Assembly: GCA_030844895.1 (NCBI GenBank)
Contig: CM061224.1
Coordinates: 6,190,799 to 6,254,798 of the forward strand
DNA from: Ambrosia x helenae
Taxonomy: Eukaryota; Streptophyta; Magnoliopsida; Asterales; Asteraceae
DNA length: 64,000 nt
Reading direction: 5' to 3'
Shown: one piece after another, positions 12,995 to 23,360 of the stretch
Position numbering within the stretch: position 1 is the first letter of the stretch
Layout: every line of letters starts with the position of its first letter
Notes under the pieces: model-generated
The model's database searches: none
Told to the model about the DNA's origin: nothing
The model's input: the letters and a program-made list of their open reading frames with translations, nothing else
Translations under genes and position numbers: made by a program

Positions 12995-15900
12995 TGTCAC
13001 ACCACGTCAATGGCGGAAACACGTGGCGCAACGCTCGAAAGCATATCAAAGTCAAGATTAACACAAACTATATTTAATTAGAAAAGATCAATTTATTAGA
13101 ATGTCGAAAATGAGTATCTCGTTCCATTATTGCATAATGCATTACATAAAACGATAAACATTAAGTTTCAATGTGAGGTATTTCCGTTTATGTTCCAACC
13201 CGATGGTAACAAGGAATGAAACCCCGACCAGTATCCGACATTCCGAATTCCACCGCACTAGCCCCATATCTATCCAGCACTTAGTTACCTGAAAGATATG
13301 TTTAAAAAGACGTCAATATATAAAATATTGGTGAGTTCACAGGTTTTAGTTTCATAACAGCAACATTTTCACAACCATCGACTCGACTCACTTTACCGTA
13401 TAATTACTTTCCCATTAAGTAATTATACTAGGATCTTGTCGATCGATATTCCGTTTTTTTACAACATGTGCGAAACCTGCACAACTTGTGGCCTTTGTAA
13501 GGAGTAGCTAGCTCCTACAAACCATAATGATGAGCAATCCCTTGAGCCCCATAACCAAACCAAGACTAATAATAATGCCCCGCTCCAAGTCGTTACTCGG
13601 TTTTCCCACGACTTAAGTTCAGAATATATGCACCCCAGGCATAACCTAATGCATAATCGACGCTATCGATTAGGGGTGGGCCTTGTCAGGCACCAATAGT
13701 ACTATCCAGATATTCTTTCGGTTTCATTTCCCTGAATTAATGATTACGGAAGAGAGGACTCAACCCCGAGTGGCGTTCACTGCTCAAGTACTCATCATAC
13801 CACTTATCACATTTTATCCTTTGAAAACCTTTTCAACATGTGACAATATTTGACAAACATATCTTTCCCCCAGTTAAAACAGTAAAATGGGGCCGTGAAA
13901 CTCACCTGAATCACTGTCTGGCTCACTAGGTAGATAGCATAGAGGGTCTCGCACCTACAAACGTCCTAGACGTATAAGTCACTATTCCTATAGTGCATGT
14001 GCCTTGGCAAGTTGTACACCCAACTCCCGACCGCAAGTTATTCCAATTCCCGTTTAATTAAGCGCGTATCCTAGGTTTCGTTGGCGTTAGATTACCCTTC
14101 ATGTTACAAGTTATATATTAATCTTGTTAATATTTCCTTAACTTGTATTTTATTATCATCGACTTGACGTCACTTAACATATAATTATTTTCCCATTTAA
14201 ATAATTATACTTAAGATCGTATCGCTCGATATAATATATATTTCAACCCTCGACCCGACTCACTTTGCCGCACATTTGTTTTCCCATTTAAACAAATATG
14301 CTAAGATCTTGTCGTTCGATTGTATATTCTTAACACCCGATTCAACTCACCATACCGTATATTTATTTTCCCATTCAAATAAATATACTAGGATCTTGTT
14401 GGTACGGCATACACATATATATCTTTGTCTACTCGTCGCGGCTTTCCTTCCCACATATCTACTTTCCCATTAAGTAGATATACTAGAATTTTGCCGAGAC
14501 GAGCGCACATATATATAAATGTGTAGTTTTTCTTGTTAAGTATATACGTTTGTTTAACGTCTTATTTGTTTATGTTATACTTTTCTCCCACGAATAATTC
14601 CTTAACACTTAGGAAAGTGTTTGTTAGTTTTCACCCATGTATATATATATTTTACTTCCCAAATATATATTTTCCCATCTTGCCGCAATGGCATTTTTCT
14701 CACGTTTTGTCCGTGTATGTTTCGTTAACGCGCCTTAGTTCGATATCTTAGTTTGATTAGTCAATTTTCCAAGTCTTTCCCAACATGTGTTTCATAGAAA
14801 TATTATCCACATTTCTAACCCATGTTACTTGGAAGGTTTGTATTTTAGCCCAACTTGTTAACTTAGATACAAAAATGCTTCCAATACTTTTATATTCCCA
14901 TTTATATAAAAGTATTCATCTTTGTATACGTTTCTCAAGTTTGCTTAACATTTTTATAAAATCTCTATTTTATAAAAATCCTTATTTTAAAACCCTTTGT
15001 ATTTTTATAACTTTCAAAAATACACTTTTATACAAAATACCCAAGTATCTCTACTAGTATTCACAAAAATCATCCTTAGACTTTATTACTTACATTTTTG
15101 ACACCGAACTTTCCATACTTGTATTTTTGGACTAATAGTTTCTAAAATATCCATTTTAGTCCTCTAACTTTCAAAGTTACAACTTTAGTCCCTTAACTTC
15201 CAAAAGTTGCATTTTTCCACTCTAGCTTCCAAAGTTAACATTTTTCACTCAAAATAGTAAACTTTGAAGATTCAACTTTTTATTGGTAAGTTATTCTTGT
15301 ATCAAAACACTTATGTTAGTCTTGTATTTCATGTGGAAGACTACTTATGTGTGTGTTTTATGTATTTGTCCATTTTAACAAAATATCATTCATCTAAGTA
15401 AGCTAACTTAGATTTTCCATCATCTTCATTCATGAGCTTCTAACATGTTTTACCACATATTACACCATGTATGATCATAATAAGATGATTTAAAGTTATT
15501 CTTAACATATTCAAGTTTATTCTACAATTTTTAACCAAAACATCATCCTACTTAGCTTTAAATGTAAACTTTACATATTTTCAAGATTATATCTCCATCA
15601 TCATCAAATCCATGATTTATTTTCATATCTTTAATCTTTCATTTTACGCGTGTAAAACCTATTAAAGATTATGTTCAAACCTCTTTTTAAACCCTTCATG
15701 TACAACTTGCTACTAAGAACACATACATGAATAATAATAATCAAAAACAAGATTAAGAATGCTTACTACTAGCACAAGGCTAGGGAAGACAAACACCTTG
15801 AATTTGAGAGGGGTTTAGTGTGTTCTTCCAAGTGTTTTAGCTCCAAGCTCTTGAAACACACAATAGGGGTTTTGATGGATGGATGTTTGGAAGTGTTTTG

Positions 15901-17019
15901 TGTTGTTTAAATTTGAAAGAAATGAGTGTGTTCTTGTTCCACAACTTACGGCCAAGATCAAAGAAGAAGAGAGTGTTTTGCTTTTGTTTTTCTTCAAATG
16001 GCTAACACATGTTTATATAGTATTATCACATGTAACCTTCCATAGATTATGTAAGATTCATTGGAAGATTGTATGTGTACTTATGATCTTTGGGTGGATA
16101 TGTCAAGTGTGTGTGTGTGCCGTGAGATAGAGGGAGAGTGGGAGAGATTTTGTGTGTTGCTTGTGAATCTTAATCAATTATAAGGGATTTTATCTTTGGT
16201 CTTTCACTAGATATCAAGCATGTGCATGTACTAATGCATCATTACTTGGTTGTGTCTTGGATTTTCATGGCCTAAGGGCCGAAAATCTCTTACACAAGGG
16301 AGCTAGTTGAAGCATGCTTTGTACCATCAATCTTACACCTTTTGTCTTTTGCTTTAGCATGCTTAACATCTAGATTAGTAGGGTATTATAAAAAAAAACA
16401 ATGCATGGACATAACATGGCCACTAAGGCCGGCCCCTTTTGTGGTTTAGGTGGGGTCCACAATTCCAAATAATTACCCATTGTTTGTTGAGTTTAATCCC
16501 CCGTCGTTCGGGTGTCGTTCGGGTATTTTTCGGGTTTTAATCACGCGTTATCCGGACATTAAATATACCTTTAATAACCCTTAAATATAGTCTATTTTAA
16601 GCGTTGATTGGTTATTTAGGCCTTTGCCGGGTGAATTTATGAGTTATACGCGTATCGGGTGCGGTACGCGCATTTTATTCGTTACCGGGAGATTTGTACA
16701 AGACGTTTTCATTTATGGTTTTGGAGTTCCAAAACTCATTATATCTTATGAAAATACCCTTTATTTTATATCCTGGGTGTCCGGGATCAGTTTCGTTTAT
16801 TTAATTATTACCGGGTAATTGCCAACGTCCATACCGGATAGCTTATTCGCACATGATCCAATCATGTTTTACCATTAAACGTATGCATTCCTATGCACTA
16901 TTTGGAAATTGCTATCTCCTAAGGCCTTGATAATTAAATCACACATAATTGCATTTAATTACGTTAATCATATACTAATTAATCTGTACGGAATTACCTT
17001 ATTTTTGCCGGTTGTTACA
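12995..17019 (-). repeat. 5' LTR of the Gypsy element (right copy)
   Basis: Near-identical to 2517-6542, with one base fewer (CCC versus CC in a run near 14600). It ends GGTTGTTACA and is followed by the TTTTT duplication. Confidence 0.88.
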
Positions 17020-17024
17020 TTTTT

Positions 17025-17339
17025 GCAGGGGAGGAGGGGGCGGAGGAGCTACCTCGTCCCCCCGGTCGACGGGCTGCTCGAGCCGCACGGACGGAGTCTT
17101 CGTCGGGGGTGAACCAGTTAATCCCGACATTTGCTGAAATGAACCAGCGGCTCCAAGACTTACGGGACATCGGGACTCAGCGTATCCAAGATAACCGAGA
17201 GGTGGTTGACATCATGAGGGAACGACAGTTTGAACGCGACTTTGCTTTTTACACGGCAAATCACGACCACTTAGAGGGGAAAGCGTTGGAAATGGCGATG
17301 AGCCGAAAGGCTAAAATCGAAAAAAAATATGGTTTGTAG
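17025..17339 (+). CDS. PIF/Harbinger ORF1-type protein, 3' part of exon 2 beyond the LTR insertion
   Basis: This segment continues the 1542-2516 gene in the same frame once the LTR element and one copy of the TTTTT target duplication are discounted; the codon starting at 17025 is in phase with the stop at 17337. It encodes an acidic-then-basic linker followed by a helical, coiled-coil-like C-terminus (MNQRLQDLRDIGTQRIQD, later LEMAMSRKAKIEKKYGL). The same pattern closes the second copy at 38361 (NRRLQDIRDLGTRRL, ending IRDKYRL), which confirms the assignment. As it stands, the transcript would run into the LTR, so a full-length product is unlikely. Confidence 0.7.
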   Translation, partial: AGEEGAEELPRPPGRRAARAARTESSSGVNQLIPTFAEMNQRLQDLRDIGTQRIQDNREVVDIMRERQFERDFAFYTANHDHLEGKALEMAMSRKAKIEKKYGL

Positions 17340-17764
17340 TATTTTTATCTTTTATTTATGGTTTGTAATTTTTTTTTTAGTATTTGTATTTTTTTTTGTT
17401 TTAGTATTTGTAATTTTTTTATTTTTAATGAAATATTATTAACTATTAAATATTCTTATTTAAATAAAAAACAATAATTAACCAATCATTACCAATCATT
17501 TATAACCCCCACATAACCCCCCTTCCCACTACACCCTCTTTTTCCATAACCCCAACATAACCCCTTTTCTATTACTTTTTAATATTTTAATCCTATAACC
17601 CCCACATAACTATCTACCACTACACACACTCTAAGAAGTGATCAATGTTTATTTATGTCATTTTCCCATCAAAATACATATTCTCACATGCCACGTATGA
17701 GGACCGAAAACAAACAAATAGTGAAAATAAGTACATAAATTTATGAATGAATAAACCAACAAAC

Positions 17765-18122
17765 TAGGGAAATGTTTAGTAAGGAGCTTTTACGAAAAAG
17801 CTCTTACTTAATAAAAAGTCTTGTTTGATTGAAGGAGCTTGAAGCTTTTAGGTTAGAAAAAAAAAACTCTATATTGAAAAGCTACTAGTACTAATGTTTA
17901 AGAAAAAGCTCCTACTAACTACAAACTTTTAATGAGTAAATGACACAAATACCCATTCTATCATAAAAAAAACATGCATCCAAACTTTTAGTTAATGACC
18001 ATTTTGTTCATTTTATACATTATCAAAAGCTCCAGCTACTATGTTAAACACTGAAATATGTTTAAAAATCTACAGCTTCCCGTCACTAGCTACCAGCTAG
18101 CTTTACCCAACATACCCTAAAT
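17765..18122. mobile_element. Possible MITE with imperfect inverted ends
   Basis: The left end TAGGGAAATGTTTAGTAAGGAGCTTTT resembles the inverted right end (TTAGGGTATGTTGGGTAAAGC on the minus strand). Between them AAAAGCTC/GAGCTTTT motifs occur on both strands. The length of about 350 bp and lack of coding potential fit a MITE. No clean target duplication was found. Confidence 0.45.
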
Positions 18123-18285
18123 GGCTTGAGGTTTTCTATGTTTGGAAGTTTTCCAAAAATTGAGCCGAAATTTGCAATCATTGAAATTATATACTATAAT
18201 AATAGACACATAAATTTATTCTTTAAGCGTATTTTAGGAAAAAGGACAAAGAGATTATAGCCCAGTGGTATTTTGGTGTTGGGAT

Positions 18286-18700
18286 TGTTGGAATAAATAT
18301 ACGTGACGTTTGTATATTTATCGATAGCCATTATAATCATTTATATAATGATGATCAATTATTAATATTATCCTAAGCCTAATAACAGACATGTCTTTGA
18401 TGGACGGACTTGTCATTAGATGGGCCTTATTAGGGTGTCCCCTGTGTGTATAAATAGAGGGATAGAGGTTGATGTTGAGACATAATGACATAACACCATA
18501 ACCCTAAAAGCCGTCGCCTACCTCTCCCTCTCATTCGATCACTTTGTGATCATTAGCCATCATTAATGTACACACTAAAGGGAACCCGATCAAGATGATG
18601 GTATCTTCCATTACTGAGGTTCCTGAATGGTTAAGCATATCAGGTACACATGATTAATTCTTATGTTCATACTTTATGTTCTTATGAAATATAATCAACA
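18286..18700 (+). repeat. 5' LTR of the Copia element
   Basis: It begins TGTTGGAATAAATATACG and ends AATATAATCAACA, and matches 34054-34468 almost perfectly. Confidence 0.9.
18449..18456 (+). promoter_or_regulatory. TATA box in the Copia 5' LTR
   Basis: TATAAATA lies in the middle of the LTR, with the same site in the 3' LTR at 34217-34224. Its position is right for the U3/R boundary of the element's own promoter. Confidence 0.55.
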
Positions 18701-18702
18701 TG

Positions 18703-18714
18703 TGGTATCAGAGC
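18703..18714 (+). promoter_or_regulatory. Primer binding site (tRNA-iMet) of the Copia element
   Basis: TGGTATCAGAGC lies two bases after the 5' LTR. Confidence 0.88.
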
Positions 18715-18934
18715 AATGTTGATTATATTGTTTCAATCATGATCAGGAACTTAATTTTTAGAGAAAATCGATGACTTGGTTTGTAAATAAATCGACGCCT
18801 TTCAAACCTTAACTTGTGTCGGAGATTTATATTCTTAAAATCGGTATTACCTACTTACATCGATTTGATATATAGATTTGATATATAAATTTCTATGTAA
18901 ATCGGTTTTCATTTATATGAATCCATAATGATAA

Positions 18935-20335
18935 CTAGTAGATTGCACCCGTGCTACGCACGGGTAGCACGGGATATGGACCGCTATTTCATCGCGCGTT
19001 GCGCGAAGGTTGCTGGATGTTACCGTTCTTTGAGGTATTTATCATGTACTTCGGCATCAATTTAAACCGGACGTCTTACTGGTGCACTGGTCAGACCAAT
19101 TCAACCAGTTCAACCGGATTTAAGAAATACGAAAATATAGTATAGACTTATTTAAAACTTTGGTCTAACACTTGTAATCTAGTTGGTTGAGGGCCTAAAG
19201 TTTTCTATGGGAGACTTGGGTTCAATTCCCACTAGCTACATTTGGAGGACATTGGTGGATGGGAAATGAGGGATGACCCGGCCATTGGCTTGGGTTCGAG
19301 TCCTGATCCCGACCGGTTTTACCGACTATTTCACCGTCGTGCCTTCGGGCGGGTGAGTGGTCGGGTTTTCCCGGGAATTGGTGGCAATTGGTGGCCCGGG
19401 TACTCTCGAGTACCTGATTCGCCAAAAGGGTGCCCGAGAGTGCTCGGAATTGATTCGTTGACCGTTAAAAAAAAAACATTGACTTTGTTTAAATTCAATC
19501 TTTAGTAATAAAATCTATAGCCTTGTGCACACAGGTGGCAACAATAATTATTATTTATTACTAAAAAGCATCTCTTGAAAAGGATAAAGCATCATTAACT
19601 ATATTGCACCTCCATCTCCATTTTACTCCTCTTTTAGTGAAACAGTAAGAATTACTTTGTTGTTGTCACCTATTTTTCTTGGTTCAGTTGTGGTTCTCAT
19701 CCCCATTCTGTTGCAACATAATATCGGCACCACAAACCTAGCACCCCCGCCATCTCTGCAAGTTCAATAACTTTCGTTTGCTTTCGCCTCCACAATGTCG
19801 CCACGACAAAACAACCACATGCATCAAGTGATCTACGTTGAGAACCTACAATCTTCGACAGATCTGCACAACACCCATCTCTGCCTCCGGTTCGCCTTTA
19901 GACCCTGTGTGTTTTGCCGGCGACGTTGACGACGCCGGAGGTGAAGACACACGTGTAATAGAAGAAGAAACTGGTCAAAGCTGCTTACAACAACCGGCAA
20001 CCTTTGCTTTTCATTATATAACAGTCGACGGCCACCACAACAAAGCTTTTTCCGGTGACGATGGATGATGTAGTCGTGGCGGTGGTGACAAAGCACACAC
20101 CAGCGCCGGAGATAAAGCCGGGGGGCTGAGCAGCTCGGGGAAAAAGGGAGATGACGGGCGCCCAATCGGCGAATAAAACGTGGCAGTTAACGTTGACGGA
20201 CGCCGTTTATGAAGTGGCCAAAATCGGAAGTTTAAAACATTGTTGCAAGAAGTTGGAAACTCAACAGTCGGCTATTGCACCGACTGTTGTTAATTAATAC
20301 ATATAACAATGAGAAGCCATGGATTTGCACTATAG
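18935..20335 (-). mobile_element. Helitron-like non-autonomous element (right boundary uncertain)
   Basis: On the minus strand the 3' terminus has a perfect 8 bp stem (ACCCGTGC/GCACGGGT, 18947-18965) followed by eight bases and then CTAG directly before T, as expected of a Helitron 3' end. The other end should be TC after A; I could not identify it, and 20335 is only where the Copia-like AT-rich sequence seems to resume. Inside are a SINE and, at 19700-20200, GC-rich gene-like sequence that may be a captured fragment with no usable frame. Confidence 0.45.
19165..19477 (+). mobile_element. tRNA-derived SINE
   Basis: The tRNA-like head has an A-box-like TCTAGTTGGTTGAGGG and a B-box GGTTCAATTCCC. 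The body contains CGTGCCTTCGGGCGGGTGAG and the element ends in a run of ten A. The body motif is shared with the inverted SINE at 34983-35246. Confidence 0.6.
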
Positions 20336-20939
20336 TTATTTTTTATTGCTTTTTTTTTTTTGGATAAAGATTGAAGTTATCGATGCAACTAAAACGTGTT
20401 CACATTTTTTTTGAACATGATTGATGCACTGAATTATTTGTTTTTCTTTATTTCGTTTTCTTATAACTGATATCAGAATTTAATTGCCATATCAATATAA
20501 TAATTTACGGCTAACATATCAGTTAGAATTGATGCGGTTGTATTAATTATTAAAAAAAAACGAAAATTATTATGATTTTGGTTTAAAATTGGATTGAAAT
20601 TCTGTTTCCGATAATTTAGGACATAACTTTATCTCTAAGAAATTTTCGAAATCAATTATGATTAAGTCAAAGATTTCGAAATCTTATGATATCTTTGGAG
20701 ATAGTCATTATTTAAAATTGGAAATAGATATTATGTAAATCCCTAAAATTTCGAACCAATTAATTATTATGATTATCTGTTTTCGATATTAATAATGTTT
20801 TCGGTTTATGATATTAAATTATTAATGAATTAAGTTCTCAGATTTATCAGTTTTAATATAATAGTTTGCGGATGAAGTTTTCGGTCTATTAGGTTCTTGA
20901 ATTTTGCAATTTTCGATTAGGTTCCCGATAAAGGAGTTC
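20336..20939. other. AT-rich Copia leader sequence, no gene
   Basis: No open frames or family motifs. It belongs to the untranslated 5' part of the Copia interior by position. Confidence 0.35.
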
Positions 20940-21560
20940 TCGGTTATGGTTCTTAATTTAATTTTTTTTTTTGAAAACCGTAATTATATCCAAGAACTCA
21001 TTAAATTTTTCAGAGAACTATCATTTTTCGACAACAAGCATATCAGAATCGAGAACTATTAAGAAAAAAAAACCGAGAACTACTAATGCCATCCAAGAAC
21101 TAGAAAAGCATTCGAAAACATAAGTATTTTTTTCGAAAACTCTTAAGATTAATTCGAGAACTCGTTACTAATTTGAGAACTCATTAGTCATTCGAGAACT
21201 ATTAAAGAATCTGAGAACTGTTAAAGTTATCCGAAAACATAAGTTATTTGAGTACTCATAATATATTCGAGAACTCATCAGTATATCGAGAACTAATTAT
21301 GATATTCGAGAACTCATTATGATATCTGAGAACTCATTATGTCTTCGAGTACTCATGATTTATTCGAGATCTCATAAGTTTTTCGGGAACTCATTATTTT
21401 TCCGAGAACCCCTTATGCTATTTGAGAACTCATATACTTTTTTTTGAGAACTCAATTATTTGAGAACCCATTATTTCGAGAACTTGTAAGCTAATTCGAG
21501 AATTCTCCTTTTTCGGGAACTCATAAGATTACTGAGAACCCATTATTTTTCGGGATCTCT
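20940..21560 (+). repeat. Degenerate short tandem repeat (TTCGAGAACTCATTATGAT)
   Basis: About 25 divergent copies of a roughly 18-22 bp word, consensus near TCGAGAACTCATTATGA, fill this part of the Copia leader. The best preserved copies are around 21240-21420. Confidence 0.65.
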
Positions 21561-21679
21561 AATAAAATTTACAGTTTTGATAAAACCTAATGTATCAAGT
21601 TTATTCAAAACATTATAAAACCTTGCTTAACTTGCAATAACATTTTGAGGTGTCACTTCTGCCCAAAGGTGATGTGTCA

Positions 21680-21944
21680 TGACGTGTGCGGATATACACA
21701 TAATTTTACAATGAATAAACACACGTTTTTGCTTTAATATTTATAAAAATGGTTTAGACCTTAATATTAAAACACACACAATAGGGCAAGTGTACCCTGT
21801 CATATATGTAGTAACGTACAGATAAGAACCAGATATCGATCCATGGACGCGCGCGGAGCAATTGTACTAAACCTTTGTCACTGATTTACCGGTAAGAAAA
21901 GATAGGTAAATGTTTGTTTTAACTAATTTAAACTAATACATAGC

Positions 21945-21975
<31 letters not shown>

Positions 21976-23345
21976 AGACTCCAAATACAAAATATAACTA
22001 TATAGGCTATAATATTTCAAACCTAGCATGTCATCTACATATCATATGAAACAAAGGCGTGTGATCAACATTCCCATTTTCCGACAGTTAGTGTCCCTTT
22101 CGGGCATCCTAACATGACAACTATACAGAAAGCTAACACGAATACACACGTTAACCACTTCAAATTGTTCATTAGCGAGCAGCTGATATAATCTCATGCA
22201 AATCTTCTAAAGATAAGTTAGTCATCCGTTAAGAGTTTTCTAACCTCACTAATCAAAGAAAGCAATATTAAATACACAATACGACCACCGAGACTAGCAT
22301 AAAGTAGAGCATATCACAAACTATTCTGTTTTACTAACTTTGAACACAAATCTACTAGGGTGGCCATTTCAGCCAAAATAGCGAACAAAGATCAACAACC
22401 GTGTCAAAGATTAGTAACAACACCATTAAGCCGATTAAGACCCTTTTACGTGCCGATAAACACTCCTGATTATTATTCGCCCGACTTTAACCAAACCAAT
22501 ACCCGGTTACAGTTTCATGGTGTGAACACATCAACAAGTTAACTAGTTCACTACTGAGCGATTAACCGGACGGTTTTTCAACATGTATCCGACTAACACA
22601 ACACAATAATCATTACAGCCCCGCGAACATAACCACGAATCTAACAATAACAAAACATGTTTGCAATATGATCATCAAGATTTAATACATGAAAAGCGCC
22701 AAATTCATACAAAACATGATTAACATACAAAGATTGTGTATACTATCTACTAGATACATAAACGAAAGTAATAGATAACCGACACTTGAGAGTACCAAAA
22801 GTTTATGAATTGACTCAAGAAATCAAACCATAATCAAGCAAGGTTAATATGGATCGGATGATCGGATCAATCTTAGGGATTCCGGGCTATGAACGGACGT
22901 GATTAGCACCTGCTCAAGGCTCCGAAAATCGCCAGAGGAGCTCCCGAAAAGTCTTGAAACCAACCGATCTTGAATAATGAAGTCTGAAATGGTTTTTAAA
23001 GAGGCTGAGAAAACCGAACCCCCGTTCAGAAAAGCGAACGGCCGTTCGCTTTGTCAAGTGGGCCGACAACATCTTATCTTTAGTCCAGAGTTCGAGGCTG
23101 CTGCATAAAAGATCTGGAAAAGGTGAACGGCCGTTCGCTTTTCCGAACGGCCGTTCGGAATGATTCGACCTTCCGTTTTCACGCAGAAACCTTTGTTTTT
23201 GATCTGGTTCGCTTCCTGGACACCGTTCAAGACCTGTAATCATAAAGATACCCAAATAAGTACCAATCCATCATGTATAAGGCCAAAAACGTATATAAAT
23301 GGGAGTTAGACGGGGTCTTTTATATGTATAAATTAACGTATATCA
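21680..23345 (-). repeat. 3' LTR of the Athila-like element
   Basis: Contains a (TA)n tract near 21948-21975 and three copies of the palindrome GAACGGCCGTTC (about 23036, 23125 and 23144). The 113-codon minus-strand frame at 22914-23255 is duplicated in the other LTR and has no family resemblance I can see. Confidence 0.87.
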
Positions 23346-23360
23346 AACATCCCCACACTT
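23346..23360 (-). promoter_or_regulatory. Polypurine tract of the Athila-like element
   Basis: ACATCCCCACACTT on the plus strand reads AAGTGTGGGGATGT on the minus strand, directly beside the 3' LTR. Similar CCCCACACTT(A/G)AAC sites recur at about 24790 and 27107. Confidence 0.65.

Larger units (their letters stand above)
2517..17019 (-). mobile_element. Ty3/Gypsy chromovirus-like LTR retrotransposon, young insertion with decayed coding region
   Basis: Direct LTRs lie at 2517-6542 and 12995-17019 (4026 and 4025 bp), flanked by a TTTTT duplication. The element is on the minus strand: the tRNA-iMet primer site is next to the right LTR and the purine tract next to the left LTR. The LTRs are nearly identical: the differences seen are substitutions at about 2534, 4266 and 6386 and one indel near 4110. 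The internal 6452 bp contains only short frames; the only clear protein trace is the pol C-terminus at 6577. Such an element probably relied on enzymes from a relative. Confidence 0.88.
1228..17631 (+). mobile_element. PIF/Harbinger-like DNA element carrying a Myb/SANT-like gene, split by an LTR retrotransposon
   Basis: The left terminus GGGTATCTGTAGTGG and the inverted right terminus (reading GAGTGTGTGTAGTGG on the minus strand) match imperfectly over about 28 bp. Both are flanked by the trinucleotide TAA (1225-1227 and 17632-17634), the usual PIF/Harbinger target. Without the 14.5 kb LTR insertion it would be about 1.9 kb. It carries only the Myb/SANT-like protein; no DDE transposase frame is seen, so it is probably non-autonomous. 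Near the right end the motif ATAACCCC(C/A)ACATAAC occurs three times (17502, 17546, 17595). Confidence 0.75.

Noticed and set aside
22914..23255. 113-codon minus-strand ORF, conserved at 29267-29608
   Set aside because: Conservation is explained by its lying in both LTRs of one young element; no domain is visible.
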